A DNA stretch of 64,000 bases from Kryptolebias marmoratus. Lineage: Eukaryota; Chordata; Actinopteri; Cyprinodontiformes; Rivulidae. Below are positions 22,036 to 34,749 of the stretch, one piece after another. Under the pieces are notes generated by a model, which saw only the letters and a list, made by a program, of their open reading frames with translations, was not told where the DNA came from and did no database searches. Within the stretch, counting starts at the first letter, position 1. Each line of letters begins with the position of its first letter. The stretch is taken from assembly GCF_001649575.2 (NCBI RefSeq), contig NC_051445.1, positions 27,267,088 through 27,331,087 of the forward strand. Direction: 5' to 3'. A program made the position numbers and the translations under genes.

Positions 22036-23747
22036 TTTCTGAACCAATTCCTGAAAAAGTCAAATATTTTATTGTACTTTTTGCTGTAATTTAGTTTTGT
22101 AATAAAATGAAAGGGACTTAAATATGTATGTTGCCCAATTCATGTTTTTTTGCAAAGTTATATTTTCTGTTTCTATATTTTTTCTCTTTCACACTTGACT
22201 TATCAAAAAAAATCTACAAGTAAATAAATACATGCCTATGTAAATGTATGTAAAAAGTCCTAAAAATGCTTATCACTCGTGGTAGTTAAAGCACAAAGCT
22301 TGCCACAGAAGTGAGGTGGCTGCTGGGAGACCAGATGCATTGTTTTGGAATGAGTCATTTATTGAGGTCTAACCCTCGCTAACATGGTTCTTATTACACT
22401 CACCCTAGCCCTGGGAGTGCTGCTCTCCATCGGTAACACACTTCTAAGGCTGCAGAGTGGATATTTATACCTAGGTCTGTGTTTTCCATTAGGATGGCTC
22501 TGCCTCTGCTCCTTCACATGGAGCTTACAGGAGGAAAGAGAATCTCTGGGTTAAATCACCTCATAGACAGTTCCCCACAGTTCCAACACATGATTCAAAG
22601 CATCAGTGAGAAAAATCCTCACCATAATTTTTACACCAACAGTCAGTGTGCTGTAAAGGAGTCCTGGCACTACATCCTGACAATTTAACGATAATAAACG
22701 TGAAATAAAAAGACATAGATAAAACCAACAAATGCAATGTTTATACTTCATAGTATTCCAGAAAAGCTTTGGTCCAGATTTAGAACGTCAATAAAAAGTG
22801 ATCAGACTATCGCTTTAAAATGACACAAAGACCAACGTTGTGTTGTTCATCCTAAGGATGCTAACATCATTGCTCAGAAAAGTCAAACCAATTCCACAGA
22901 AATATGATTAAATTCTTGGAAATTTAGGAAAATGTCATGCTAAAGCATCAAATGCAAGCAATGCACAAAGTTTATGACCAGAAAGAAATTAATTAATTAC
23001 AAAATGTAATTTTGTAATGCAAGGAGTGTGACACAGAAAGAAAAAACAGAGGAAACTGTTCAGAAACTCAGAGGATTTTAACAATCCTGACCATGAACAC
23101 AGTCTTTCAGAGACCACCAGCCCCATCTGAACACCAGTTGATGTGAAGCAGTGAAACCACAGTGTTCTTGTGTTCATCACAGTGACAGCTTCTCTCTCTT
23201 TTTCTGTTGCTCTTACAAGCTTTTCTTGTCCTCTTGGCTTTTGTCTGCTGCTTTTTTAGAAACAGCAAAGGTTAAAAACAAACAGTTTCCATTTGAAGAT
23301 TTTATGCTTGCATAGTTACATTTAGCTGATGCGTTTCCTCTCTTCAGCTGTCTTTTCCCTGTTGCTTTAAGGAGTAGCCCTCATCTCCCAACAGCTAAAA
23401 GTTGAATCCAACCTGACTGTTTTTACGTCATCGTTGATTGTATATGAGGTCAGACAGTATCTTAATTATTAGACCCAAATTAAATTTTATAAATGGGCTG
23501 TTCTCATCCAAGCTTCAATTCGAAATTGGGAAGACTACTCTGGTCATTCTTCTTCTTCTTTTTTTGTTAATTCAGAAAACAGTTTATATTACAATCTTTT
23601 TGTTACAAATGCTTTACTTTTTTTTTTAAGCCCAACAGCCAACAACACATGAACACCAGCCACCCTCCAACGGACCAATGAAAAGAAAAGCAGGAGACAA
23701 ATGGGGAAAAAAGATAAATAAGTAAAATCAGAAAAAAAAAAGATTTT
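22036..23747. other. Intergenic, no gene seen
   Basis: AT-rich, largely unique-looking sequence with no recognised coding or repeat family. Confidence 0.5.
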
Positions 23748-23909
<162 letters not shown>

Positions 23910-26059
23910 ATGTGTGGATTACTGTCAAGTTTTTAAAAAGTTCTAATATAATAAAGTCAAATTGTTATCACTTAAAGCTTCCAAAAGCACATTTTTTTTC
24001 ATTGTTACTCTGTTTTCCTGCAACATATTTGGATAATTATTATTTCAGACTGCAGTATTATGAACAGTGCTGGACTGATAAATAACTGACAAACACCTTA
24101 TAGTACAAATCCTCATCCATTCTGGAATAATCTCTACTTAATCTAGTTTAATTATTTATATATTCATATAGAATAGTACATTTTATTTACTAATATGTGA
24201 AATATGCTGTTTAATACAATCTTCTTGAATTTGGTACTTTTCCTAACATGCTCAATGTTAATAGATAAATACATTCCAAAAAACTAAAATTAAAATATCT
24301 GTATTGATCAAATAAAACCACTTTTACTCACATATCCTTTAATGAAGTTTTTTATTAACTCGCTAGATAAATCATTCAATCAATATTTTCTTTTTTAGAA
24401 TCAGTTTCTGGATATAGATAACAGATTATTGTTTAATCTCACATACAAACATACACATTTACTGTATTTTCTTGCACTGAACTCACACTTGCACTTTTTT
24501 TCTTTCTATTATTAACTATGATGTACACCTATTTCTAACACTTCTATTTTTTATGTACTATATCATAATGAAAAATAAATAAATACACTCATCATCATCA
24601 TTGACATCTATGAATTTATCACTCTAAAACTGAATTAAATCAGGGGCTTCCTGTAATCTTAGGATGAATGCACAAATGAGAAGTAAATATTCAAAGATGT
24701 TGCATGCAAAGATGTTTTTGAAAGAGAGCAAAAATTCAAACGTGCTTTAGGAGCTTTAAAAACAAGATTTAAGTAAAATTTGCTGACAACTATGTGACTT
24801 CCATATTTTAGAGCAGTTTAAAAATTTGACCGTAACCTGATGAACCTGATGTTTTTCAAAATGTTATCATATAATGAAACCAAAATACAATTGTATTGCT
24901 TGAAATTGTCTGTTAACCTCAAAATAGTCACAGTTCACTACTGGTAGCTATGAATTTAACTTGTACATACCTGGTATGTTCCTGGTACATAAACAGTACA
25001 CAATCAGCTGCTGAACTTGTCCGTCTTGTCATCAGAATGAGGTCATATTTCCCTCATGAAAATACAGTAAATGGAGCCCAGAGTCAGTCAGTTTTGTGAC
25101 ACAACAGCAGAACATTTTTACAGCTTTTATTTATTTATTTAATTTTTGTTCATTTTGAAGAAATAAATAAAACCAGAAATAGAATATTTACCAATTCATG
25201 CTGGAGATATGAGTGGGAGCAGTGGCAGATAATTAGACATATGGTCCCCTCCCCCTCCCACTAACTGTGACTGATTTTGCATTCTTTGATAACATTATCA
25301 GATGGGTTTTTTTTTTACAAACCTTCATTATGATTCCTGCTACTGAATGAAGAAGTTCTGCTCAGGAAGGACTGCAGAGCCTCCCACTGTTTCTGGTGCA
25401 TCATCTCTACACTGACACAGAAATTGGGACATATGTATGATTCAGTGAATCTTATAGCAATTGCAACACAAATGACATGCAGAAACATGTGTTCAGCACT
25501 GTGTACATGGAACCAAGAGCTGAAAGACGGAGATGAAACACCGAACGACAGCGATCGTTGACACTGGTGGGCGTTTGAGTGAAAGACAGTCTAAGAAGTC
25601 AATAAAACAGCACGTCAGTCATCCACAGGTGAAGCTGAGCGGGTGGTGCCAGACTGCGTGGTGCCAGCTCATTTGATGGGATGTTGCATCTGTAGGAGTG
25701 CAGTGACCTTCAAGCAGTTTCAGAGTCAACAGGAGAAGTGAAACAAAAATCTCAGTGATATGGAGATGTTGTTTCTTTACAACACATTCCAAGAAAATCT
25801 CCATCAAGTTAAAGTAAATAAATACATTTTGATGTACCACATACTAATACATGTCAATGAACTCAAACCAGAAATATGACACTAGATGTTTGTGGTTCAA
25901 CAGAACTAAACAGGATAATATCCTTCAAGTATATAATATCCTTCTTAGGCCGCATCCACACAGGAATGCTATCTTATTTTTTTTCTCTTAAAGATAGCAC
26001 TGTTTCTAGAAATGTTTTCACCCACAGGGAGACAAACCCAAATCCTGTAGTAATGATGC
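23910..26059. other. Intergenic, AT-rich, no gene seen
   Basis: No coding match. AT-rich runs at 25125-25180. The open frames are short and featureless. Confidence 0.5.
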
Positions 26060-26200
26060 CAGGCCTGTATGTAATGGAGTTTTTTTGCTCGACTGTTGTC
26101 AGTGTGCTGCTCAGGATGGGACATTGCAATGAAGTAAAGATTTAATGCAATCTGCTGGCTTCCTTAGAGGGAAAACTTTTACTAAATGGCATTTAATGTA
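26060..26200 (+). repeat. Rex1-type 3' UTR fragment
   Basis: GTGTGCTGCTCAGGATGGGA, then GATTTAATGCAATCTGCTGG, matches the Rex1-type 3' region at 7905-7965. Confidence 0.55.
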
Positions 26201-26319
26201 TGTGAAACACAAAAAAAAGCAAAAACAAAATCATTTTTGTTTTGATTGATTAGGAAGTGTACTTGGTGTTACATGAAATTACTACTGCCTCTAAGAGTTC
26301 AAATATAAAGACATCCATC

Positions 26320-26815
26320 CATTTTCTATTCCTGCTTCTCCTTTTCGGATTACGGGGAGCTGGTGCCTGTCTCCAGCCATCACTTGCAAGAGGCAGGGGA
26401 CACCCTGGACAGTGTTGCAAGTCCAGCACAGGGCCACAAAGACACAAACAAGACAAACAGGACACAAGCAGGACTCAAACACGACTCAAACTGGACACAA
26501 ACAGGACACAAACAGAATACAAACAGGACACAAACAGAATACAAACAGGACACAAACAGAACTCAAACAGGACACAAACAAGACAAACAGCCATTCACAC
26601 TCTCACTCACACCAAGAAATAATTTTAATTACCAGTTAACCTTACATGCATGTTTATGGTCTGTTAGAGGAAACCAGAATACCCATGAATAAACACATGT
26701 AAGCACAGGGAAAACATGTGAACTCTACCCAGAAAGACTCCAAGCCAAGAAGCGATCCTGCAGCCTTCTTGCCTGGAAGCGACAGCTCTAACCACTGCAC
26801 CAATATAAGGACAAA
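26320..26815 (-). mobile_element. tRNA-derived SINE (SINE-2) with internal minisatellite
   Basis: On the minus strand the head lies near 26812 (TGGTGCAGTGGTTAGAGCTG, with box-A-like sequence) and is followed by a CTGCAGGATCGC box-B region. Further blocks are shared with the copy at 38434-38690, and the end is CCCTGTGCTGGACTTGC...CCATCCATTTTCTATTCC-like on the plus strand. An expanded 11-bp repeat sits in the middle. Confidence 0.6.
26441..26592. repeat. 11-bp minisatellite inside SINE-2
   Basis: About 13 imperfect copies of GACACAAACAG / AATACAAACAG and close variants. Open frames read through it as lysine/threonine/glutamine-rich repeats in three frames, which is a repeat artefact. Confidence 0.85.
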
Positions 26816-26819
26816 ATGG

Positions 26820-27645
26820 ACAAATTTAGGTCCAGTATTCAGCAGGAGAGGATGAGGATTAAAGGAAGGAGTTTCCCCAATGTTTAGAGGGTTCAGAGTG
26901 AATTATTTATACCCAGCTGTTGGTCTTTTAAAACAACTCTGTTTCCAATGTTTTTTAAATGTATACTTTTTCTGCCACTTTTGCATTAGTATTCTTGACA
27001 TTTCTATAAAATGATAAATATTTTTGTATTTAAGCTGTCCACATTAAAACTCAACATGCAACATTGGCGTTTAAGGTTTTTCCATTCTGGAAACTGGTTC
27101 AGAAAAATACAATTCAGGGGCTACTGAAATGTTGTTTCCGTGTGAATGCAAAGCTCAAATGATAAGTAAAAATACCTTTGCGTATTCACAAAATGCTATT
27201 ACTGAGGATGGAGCCTTAGTGGAGAAGGGTGAAGTTACCACTGTCAAAAGACACTTTTACGCACACCTTACTTAAGTGGTTTTATGTGGTGTGATTGTGT
27301 TGACAAAACAAAGGCAGAGCAGTCACCTTTTGACATCACAACTCACACTCAGTGGGATTCAAAGGGCTTTATATGAAAAATAAAATATGACGAAAAAATG
27401 TGTGAGGTGGCAAAAACACAACAATCCTGTTATATATGAAAATATATATAAACATCATAGTATGAGCATAAACATGATTACTAATTTAAACATGTTACAG
27501 GTTTCTAGGTATTGTAAATGAGTAAAAACAAGGCACCTCCGGGCACAGTTACGCCAGAGGTCCCCTGGATGAGTTAGTTTGACATTATTCAGCATCAACA
27601 GTTTTTTGAAGTTGCAATTACCCTTTTCCTATGAACCCCCTGACC
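26820..27645. other. Intergenic, no gene seen
   Basis: Nothing recognised. Confidence 0.5.
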
Positions 27646-27945
27646 TTTTGGTGGCAGGAACCAAGGTCTGGGTCAAGTTTTAGCCCCAGTGACACTCTCT
27701 AGCTTTTCCTGGAGGATCCCAAGATGTTCTAAAGCTCGACAGGATATATGATGCCTTCAGAGAATTCTGGGTCTTCTCTAGGGTCTCCTCCTAAAACATC
27801 TTCAGAAGAAGGCAACCAGATGCCCAAACCAACTTAGTTGATTCCTTTCAATGTGGAGGAGCAGTGACTCTACTCTGATGGAACTCCTTACCCTACCTCT
27901 AAAGCTGAGCCAAGCCACCCTATGGAGGAAGCTTATTTCAGCCCC
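27646..27945 (-). repeat. Old LINE-like repeat fragment
   Basis: The series CTCTAGCTTTTCCTGGAGGA, GAGAATTCTGGGTCTTCTCT, TTTCAATGTGGAGGAGCAGT and CTACCTCTAAAGCTGAGCCA corresponds to a repeat seen widely in fish genomes as part of non-LTR elements. The frames are broken. The class is not certain. Confidence 0.4.
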
Positions 27946-28270
27946 TTCAAGTTTAGTTTATTTAGCGCCACTTCACAACAAAAATAATTTCTGGGCACTA
28001 TCCACAAATGTAACAAGTCCAAATCAAAAATTCAATGAAATTACAGTCAGTTCAATTCAATTATAATCCAGTACAGTAAGATTTGGTATCTTACAAAATG
28101 GAAATTAATAAAAAGTTATCTATCAGAACTATCTAGACAGAATTGAAACTTCACAATTGACAATCCCCCTTGTAGAGCGGAAAGGAACGATTCCCTTTTA
28201 ACAGGAAAAATCCTCCACCAGAGCAAGAACCAGGCTCAGGATGAATGTTCATCTGCCTAGACCTATTAGG
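27946..28270 (-). repeat. Rex1-type 3' UTR fragment, reverse
   Basis: The minus strand carries the Rex1-type 3' region: a TCTTGCTCTGGTGGAGGATT/CCTGTTAAAAGGGAATCGTT block and an AATAAACTAAACTTGAAG tail. It was inserted next to or into the LINE-like fragment ending at 27945. Confidence 0.6.
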
Positions 28271-28439
28271 GGTTGAGAGAAAAAGGAAAAAGACTAGAGG
28301 TGACTAACTTAATCTGCGAGGCATGGAATATGGACATGAGTATGGACTGATTATGCTTTCAATCTCAAAAGAACCACAAAACCTAAGAGATAACTTCCTA
28401 GATGAAAAGGAATTTCACAAGAGAATAAGCTTACATCCT

Positions 28440-28643
28440 GACAAGGTGTGTAATAAGGGGCCAGGGTCCTCTTGTGGTGTGCTAGATGATGGTTATGTTT
28501 ACCAGTTCTCAAGAGGGAAGCCTTGGTTTTCCTCCAGATGTGCTTGCAGTAACAGACGTGGTGTTGGGTACAGCCTCTTCTTTGTAGATGGGGAACAAAG
28601 GAGGTAAGTATCCCAGAGGCACCTCAAAGGGGGTCATCTAGAG
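28440..28643 (-). pseudogene. Ty3/gypsy integrase C-terminal remnant, part 1
   Basis: On the minus strand 28643-28560 encodes PLEVPLGYLPPLFP followed by EEAVP, the conserved block after the integrase core in fish Ty3/gypsy elements (usually PFE.SLGYQPPLFP). It is interrupted at 28643 by a hAT insertion and resumes at 29151. Confidence 0.65.
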
Positions 28644-29150
28644 CAGTGGTTCCCAAAGATTTTCTTCTGGGCCACCCCTATGGATTACAATAAAGTCCCC
28701 CCCTGCCCAAAAAAAAAAAAAAAAAAAAAATCAACTGGGCATACACATCGTTCAACCAGACATAAACACATATTTTGTTTTCAAACTCCGCTGAAGTTTA
28801 TTTCACACTTCATTTGCAACAAAACAAACTACAAACCATCTTTACAGTAAAACACTTTTGTGTCACTGTTTTGTTTTGTTTTTTTAGTTCTATACAGTAG
28901 AAGTGTATTCTTTGCTCTCAGTGTTATTTCAAACATATTTCTTTTTATTTGTAACAATATTCAACTTTGCTATCATCAATACATTTTAAAAAAGCCTCTG
29001 TGAAAAATGGGGTTAAAAACCTGTCCCCGTCAAAAACCTGTCCGTTATGCTTAGTCAGGCACTGTTTTTTTTTTTTTTTCATTCATCCATCCCCCCGCAA
29101 TGGCACTGCAACCCCCGTAGGGGGCGCGCCCCACAGTTTGGGAACCACTG
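28644..29150. mobile_element. Non-autonomous hAT element with perfect 8-bp TSD
   Basis: The termini CAGTGGTTCCCAAAG and GTTTGGGAACCACTG are inverted repeats matching over 13-14 bases. ATCTAGAG occurs exactly on both sides (28636-28643 and 29151-29158). The 507-bp inside has a poly-A run, a GC-rich right sub-terminus (GTAGGGGGCGCGCCCC) and no transposase. Confidence 0.9.
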
Positions 29151-29345
29151 ATCTAGAGGAAGAGGCATTGGTGTAGTGAACATATTCGATCCAAAATAGC
29201 TGTAAGCTTTATAAAGAAAGGTTAAAGGAAACAATGTTTGGCTGCTTTCAGCTCCTGATTAGCTTGCTCAGTTTGACCATTTGACTGGGGATGGAAGCTA
29301 GAAGTTAAGCTGACTTTGGCCACTAGGGTTATTGGCCAAATGTAT
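29151..29345 (-). pseudogene. Ty3/gypsy integrase core remnant, part 2
   Basis: Minus-strand 29325-29250 encodes [19 protein letters not shown], the conserved integrase motif around the last catalytic glutamate region of Ty3/gypsy elements. It lies upstream of the piece at 28440-28643 in the same element. No LTRs recognised nearby. Confidence 0.7.
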
Positions 29346-29409
29346 ATAATCTATAAAAAGTAGTTGACTGAAAGTTTCCCACTATTTACCACAGACCAAT
29401 ATCATAGCC

Positions 29410-29735
29410 AGAAATAAGTGTCCAGGTGGGGTTGACTGAAAGTGGGTGGGCCACAACTTGTAAAATTAGTAGAAAATGAAATGTTTACTTGTATGTTGTA
29501 CCTATGGTCTACAACAATGGTTTCCAAACTTTTTAGCTTCAAACCCATAAGACAACAGTGGCAGAAGCTTGTGATCATTAAAATGTAATTTTCGCAGGAT
29601 TCATTTCAAAATAATTTCAATGGAAACGACTTGGAAAATATTTCAAGTGATACCAAGTTCATGTATATTGATTTAAACAGATTAAAGGATTTTGAAATCC
29701 AAGATTCTGAACTAATGTCCTTGAATTTATACTGA
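29410..29735 (-). repeat. Dispersed repeat family C, copy 1
   Basis: GAAAGTGGGTGGGCCAC, CAATGGTTTCCAAACTTTTT and ATGTCCTTGAATTTATACTG occur in the reverse order and orientation of the same blocks at 52375-52760. The terminal CARTGGTT(T/C)CCAAAC motif is hAT-like. Confidence 0.5.
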
Positions 29736-29884
29736 GCTATATAGAAAGTTATAACCCTTCCCATCAAGAAAAGTTTACTTTATTTCTTCAGCTGTTTTAG
29801 ATATTGCCATAACAATTTCAACAAATGTTGTTTAATGAATATGCTAATTTTTTCAGTGGTTATTAATTTGGTCATTCACCCATA

Positions 29885-29985
29885 CTGCACTTGGTTCTGC
29901 TGGAGGTTTCGTCCTGTTAAAAGGGAGTCTTTCCTTTCCACTGTTGGAAACTGCTGCTCCAACAGTCCTTACAAACAAACGAAAC
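29885..29985 (+). repeat. Rex1-type 3' fragment
   Basis: TTGGTTCTGCTGGAGGTTTC followed by TCCTGTTAAAAGGGAG matches the 3' region at 7845-7890. Confidence 0.5.
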
Positions 29986-30277
29986 CCACTGGACCAACTA
30001 AACTGGCTTCAGAAATAGCCATATAAAACATCGAAGACAAACCATATATCATAAATCTGTCATGTACAGTCAGTTTACAGACAATATTAGGTTATAAAAC
30101 CAAAAGTTGTATTTCACTCATTTAGTAAGGTTATTTATGCCTAGAATCTTCATTACTTGTGTTTTTTTAATAAATTAAGTTCCAAGAAAGAAAAACAAAA
30201 TCTAGCTTTTTGACTGGCTTGGCCTAGGTCCATGCTTCTTCCATAGGTTTGTAATAATTTACTAGATTCCCTCACAG

Positions 30278-30455
30278 CACCGGTGTCAAACTCTGTTCCT
30301 CGGGGGCCGCTCTCCTGTATGTTTTAGATGTGTTCTTGCTTTAAAACACCTGGTTTAAATGGATGACTTGTTGCCATGCTCCTGGAGAACTTGATGATTT
30401 GGGGAGAAGGTGATTAAACCATTTGAATCAGGTGTGTTGGAGCAGGAAAAAAAGG
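30278..30455 (-). mobile_element. Small hAT-like MITE, partial copy
   Basis: GGTGTCAAACTCTGTTCCTC and TTTTAGATGTGTTCTTGCTTTAAAACACC are shared, in reverse orientation, with the complete copy at 33832-34032. The right terminus is degraded. Confidence 0.55.
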
Positions 30456-31874
30456 CGTTCTTATCTTGTTGCTGAGTGTTCAAATATTTGATAATAATTA
30501 ATTTGATAAGTTTAGTTGTAATTGCTTATTTCATAGTCATGTAACACTATGATTGTGTAGGCCGGGCGTAAAGCCCCACATCTCTCATGAGCAGACACTG
30601 GTTCCAAAAGTACAACATGGCAGCTTCTGTAAACTGGGTTTGCTGTCTTCAATTCATTTCCAAACAATGAGAGAAGGGGAAGACATTGTTCGGAAGGAAG
30701 AGACACTTATTCTAATATTTTAATACATGTCTATGCTATTTACCATGAAATGCAACATAGTCATTCATAGATGGTTTTTCACGTAATAATGCCAAATGTC
30801 TGTCACATTAAAAGTTTATTTTGCTAATTTCTTTAAAATCTAAATGATGAATTTATTTGCTCAACCGTAAATCACAAGTAGTAAGTATCTTACATAATTT
30901 GCAGTCAACCCTTGTCTTTTTGTAATGTCTTGTCTTAAGAACTTCATTAGAGAATTATCCGGTAACAATTACAGTATTTCATCACTCCTTCTTATTCTTT
31001 TGTAACTCATGAAAAAGGTTAATACTGCAAAACCACTCCTTTACGTCTTTCTAGGTCTAAGCTGCTACTGTCAGACATTAACATACGGAAGTATGGACTG
31101 TTTTTGTTTAGTAACCACGCTGGGTATTATTGCTGGTAGGATTGTAAAAACATCTATTATTTCTTTTCTGGCTGTAAGTGAGGTGACGACAGACATAGAA
31201 AGCTGTGCTCACAGAGGCAGGCTCAGACAGGGATGTCTTCTGGAAAATGACAGGACCTTTCTCCTGTCTGTTGGCAGTCAGTTCAGGTGAAAACAAAACA
31301 CGTGACAGGAGTCGTTCTTGTCTCAGAGAAGAGCATTGCTTTCAAATTTGGCCTACATGTGAAAAAACAAGCAAAACCAGTAGGGCAGCACTGAAATTTA
31401 TTGACTTATGGTGAATGTATAGGAATCTTCATAAAGTGCACCCAGAGGCGATGCTCACTGAAACTAACTAAAAACAACAAGCAGGGAGAAAAAGCAACTC
31501 TACAGACACTTTACACGTGACAAGACTGGTTAGGCCTATTTGTGAACTCTGTTTTTGACCTGAAGCTTCCATGAAAATCTGATTTTATCTTAATGTGCAC
31601 AACATTTCCACCAGAATCTCTCCCTGACTGCATTTTCTAATAAAGGGGTCATGTGTGTTCCATCTTGGGCCAACATAATGACTTGTTCAATTGTGTTCTG
31701 CTAAAGAATGTTGCCTGGTCATGGGACAACTGGTACAAGTCAAACGTGCCTGATAGGACATTGTCAGGACACTAAGGGATTGAGGGGTGTGAGGGAAGTC
31801 TGGCCACCCTCATGCTGTAACGCTATCTTACTAGAATTAATCAAATATTAGCTTAATAAAAAAAAGCCTAGAAT
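30456..31874. other. Intergenic, no gene seen
   Basis: Unique-looking sequence. The open frames at 31009-31414 on both strands resemble no known protein and lack supporting signals. Confidence 0.45.
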
Positions 31875-32660
31875 TCCTTGAAGGAATCCATTGCCTTTCA
31901 TACCAGAGTTTTAGACTTAGATCATCTTATGCTGAGAAATGAGAGCATATACTATAGCATTCTGATCAAATATTAAAAAATAGAATTTTATGCAATCTCA
32001 CACAATTTCTAGTGTGATCTTGCATGATCCATTAGCCCTTAAATTAGCCTCTTAAATTGGGTTTACTCCAAAAGTTAATCTGTTGTAGATGTACATCCAA
32101 AAATATTATTCTGAGAAATTCATTTAAATCTGTCAAGTGGTTCATGATATTTTGCTAAAAGACAAAAAAGGTTCACTCCAAAAGCTGATACCAAGATTTT
32201 AAGCATAGACATTATATAATGAGCTGCACTTAAAGTATGTGTTAGGGATGATGCTCAGCTACTAAAACTTCAAATCTTAGCCCAATATCTGTAAAAATAA
32301 TTGAGCCATTTTTGTGTTGGCAAAGGTTGATAAGCTGTAGTGCCCATCTTAAATTAGATTGAGTCCAAAAGTTGTAGATATAGAATATATTATTTTCTTT
32401 GAGTTTTATTAAAAATGAATCAGACAGAGTTGATGCCAAACTTTAACAGCAACGTTTTAAACACAGATCTTGTGTTTAAAACTTGAGTGTGATTGGGAGT
32501 ATAAGTTTGGGATCAGTCTCAGCTACTACTATATGGAATATTAGTTAGTCTCTGTAAAAGTGACTGGGCTAGAACCATTTTTGCATTTGTTAAGATTTTT
32601 TAGCTTTGGTAGCCATCTTTATTCAGGTTGAGTCCAAAAGTCAGTGAGGACAAATCAACT
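31875..32660 (+). repeat. Dispersed repeat family A, copy 2 (multi-unit)
   Basis: This is the longest continuous copy. CCAAAAGT-type and CAGCTACTA-type hallmarks recur with a spacing of about 265 bases (for example CAGCTACTA at 32258 and 32519), so it is built of tandem related units. It starts with a CCTTGAAGGAATCC end block. Confidence 0.65.
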
Positions 32661-32749
32661 CCTGATTTCTATTTTAATAAATGATACAGTTCAGTTAACA
32701 TATGGCTAATCAGCATGTTTATATTGATGCAGATGATAAAAACTATTTT

Positions 32750-33000
32750 TAACCCACTGGTCATATTCATGATGTCACTGTCTGCTATCACAAAACATCC
32801 AAGACTGTGACATCTTCTTCCTTTGTCAGTGTGATTTATGAAAGTTCCAAGGCTGAATCTGGGATTAAAGTCAACCTGCTGCTGATATGCCTCTGTCAAG
32901 TGAGGTAGTAACAGAGCCGTAATGTGAAAGAGTAAACTGGCATTACTGTCTGATGGTATGATGTAAAGATGACAGACAGACTGTGGGACCACTGCAGGAG
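32750..33000. repeat. Dispersed repeat family E, copy 1
   Basis: GTAACAGAGC, GAATCTG-rich and GACAGACTGTGGGACCACTG blocks are shared with 60800-61015. Unclassified, non-coding. Confidence 0.4.
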
Positions 33001-33284
33001 TTAGGTTGGGGGATATGTGACATGCACTGTATTCATAGCGCTCTACGTTAACACTACTGAGTTACACTGTATTTAGTTCCCTGGTACCATTCATTTATAA
33101 AAGCTTACATTGCCACGGGGCGTGGGCAGCTCAATTATTGATTTATAAACAACCAGAAGCAGCTTAAAGAGGTACTTATCTTTGTGGCCATTTAACAGAG
33201 CTGTTTTGTGAAAAGAGGCAATCAATAATAAACACCAAGCACATTTATTTTTCACATGAATACAATTCACCATTAAAGGCCTAC

Positions 33285-33831
33285 CATTCCTTAAAGAAAT
33301 GCATCACTCCCCCTGCCTTTTATGCCAAAGATACAACATACAATCATCTTATGATGGGAAATTAAGGAATTGATGTTTTGGTCAAACCTTGTAAATGCTG
33401 TTATGCACGATCTCATGCAATACTGTGAGATCTCACATGGGTTAGCGCATGTGTTAGTAAGTTTTGAGGATGACTTTCAGCAACTACCATACCAAATTAC
33501 AGGTCAATATTTGTAAAATTGACTGAGTTATAGTCATTTTGTGTTTGTTAGGTTTTGAAGGCCATCTTGAATCAGACTGACTCCAAAATGTAATCAGTTG
33601 TAGATGCCCATCCGAAGATTAATTCACGAAAATCTCATTCAAATCTGTTCAATAGTTCATGACATATTTTGCTAACAAACAAACAGGGGTTTTTCTTAGA
33701 GAGTTAATGTCAAAGTTTTAAGCAATAATATCACACAATATGTAGTACTCGAAATATGACTTGAGGATGGTGTTCAGCTACTACCACACCAAAATATCTC
33801 TATATTTGTAAAATAAACCAATTGTCTAATG
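33285..33831 (+). repeat. Dispersed repeat family A, copy 3
   Basis: It starts near a CCTTAAAGAAATGC end block and runs through CCAAAATGTAATCAGTTGTAGA and AACAAACAAACAGG, up to the MITE inserted at 33832. Confidence 0.65.
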
Positions 33832-34032
33832 CAGAGGTGTCAAACTCCAGGCCTCGAGGGCTGCAGTCCTGGGAGTTTTAAATTTTTCGGCTCCAAAACA
33901 CATGATTCAAATGGTTTAATTACCTCCTCACCAAATCATCAAGTTCTCCATTTAAGCCAGGTGTTTTAAAGCAAAAACACATCTAAAACATGCAGGAGAG
34001 TGACCCCCGAGGAATGGAGTTTGACACCTGTG
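33832..34032. mobile_element. Complete hAT-like MITE
   Basis: The 201-bp element has inverted termini CAGAGGTGTCAAACTCCA and TGGAGTTTGACACCTGTG. The flanking 8-mers GTCTAATG and GTCTGATT match at 6 of 8 positions, consistent with an old hAT target duplication. A relative lies at 30278-30455. Confidence 0.7.
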
Positions 34033-34143
34033 GTCTGATTTATAACTGCATTTCTTTAGTATATAAGCAAAAAAAAAAAAAAGTGAAAATAAATGATTTG
34101 TGTATTTTACATTTTCAATTAGTACATGCAGATTTGTTGGTAC

Positions 34144-34596
34144 CTGTCAAGGTCCGTGGAGAGCGGGATAAACCCTGAGCACAGACTCATCTTAATTAAA
34201 CAAAAAATTATTTTTAAATAAACAAACAAAAACAAATGGCTGGCGAGGCAGCAAAACTAAACTTCACAAAATACAAACATAAAAAGGCGAGGCAAGGCAA
34301 GGCAAGCCAAGGCAAGGGCACCACAACACAAGAGACATACCAGAGACAATGAACCAACAGGGAAGTAGAGAAAGTGACCAGGTTTTAAAGCTGAGGATGA
34401 TTATGGGAAGTGGGCACAGGTGAGTGATTACAATTGCGGGCAGGTGGAGATGGGCGTGGCAGGAAGACAAGAGCTGACTGGGGACAAGTGGAGAATGACA
34501 AGAAACAATAAACCCAAAAAGAAACATAAAAAAAACATAACTGAACACAAAGCACCAAGACACAAATCCAAAACAAAGACACCTGAATTCATGACA
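34144..34596 (-). repeat. Solo LTR (LTR family 1), complete
   Basis: Plus-strand reading runs from CTGTCAAGGTC to GAATTCATGACA, flanked on both sides by GGTAC (34139-34143 and 34597-34601). On the minus strand it has TG...CA form with a TTTAAAACC TATA-like box. A related plus-strand copy is at 36949-37419 and a truncated one at 9165-9566. No internal retroelement sequence is present. Confidence 0.75.
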
Positions 34597-34749
34597 GGTA
34601 CACACAGAGAGGCTATTAATCTTTTCATTATAGTCATGTTTCAAACTACATGTTTGACCTTAATTAGCATCACAGGAGCCTGCAAGCTTTTCATCAGCCA
34701 TTCAGCTTATTTAAGGGGAACAAACAGCCTCTGGGTGGTTTGGTATGGT

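Noticed and set aside
26257..26692. Three overlapping frames with TQTGHKQ-type repeats
   Set aside because: They result from an 11-bp minisatellite in a SINE, which necessarily gives similar peptides in all three frames.
31009..31414. Several frames on both strands with possible membrane-like stretches
   Set aside because: Short, overlapping and without homology or splice context.
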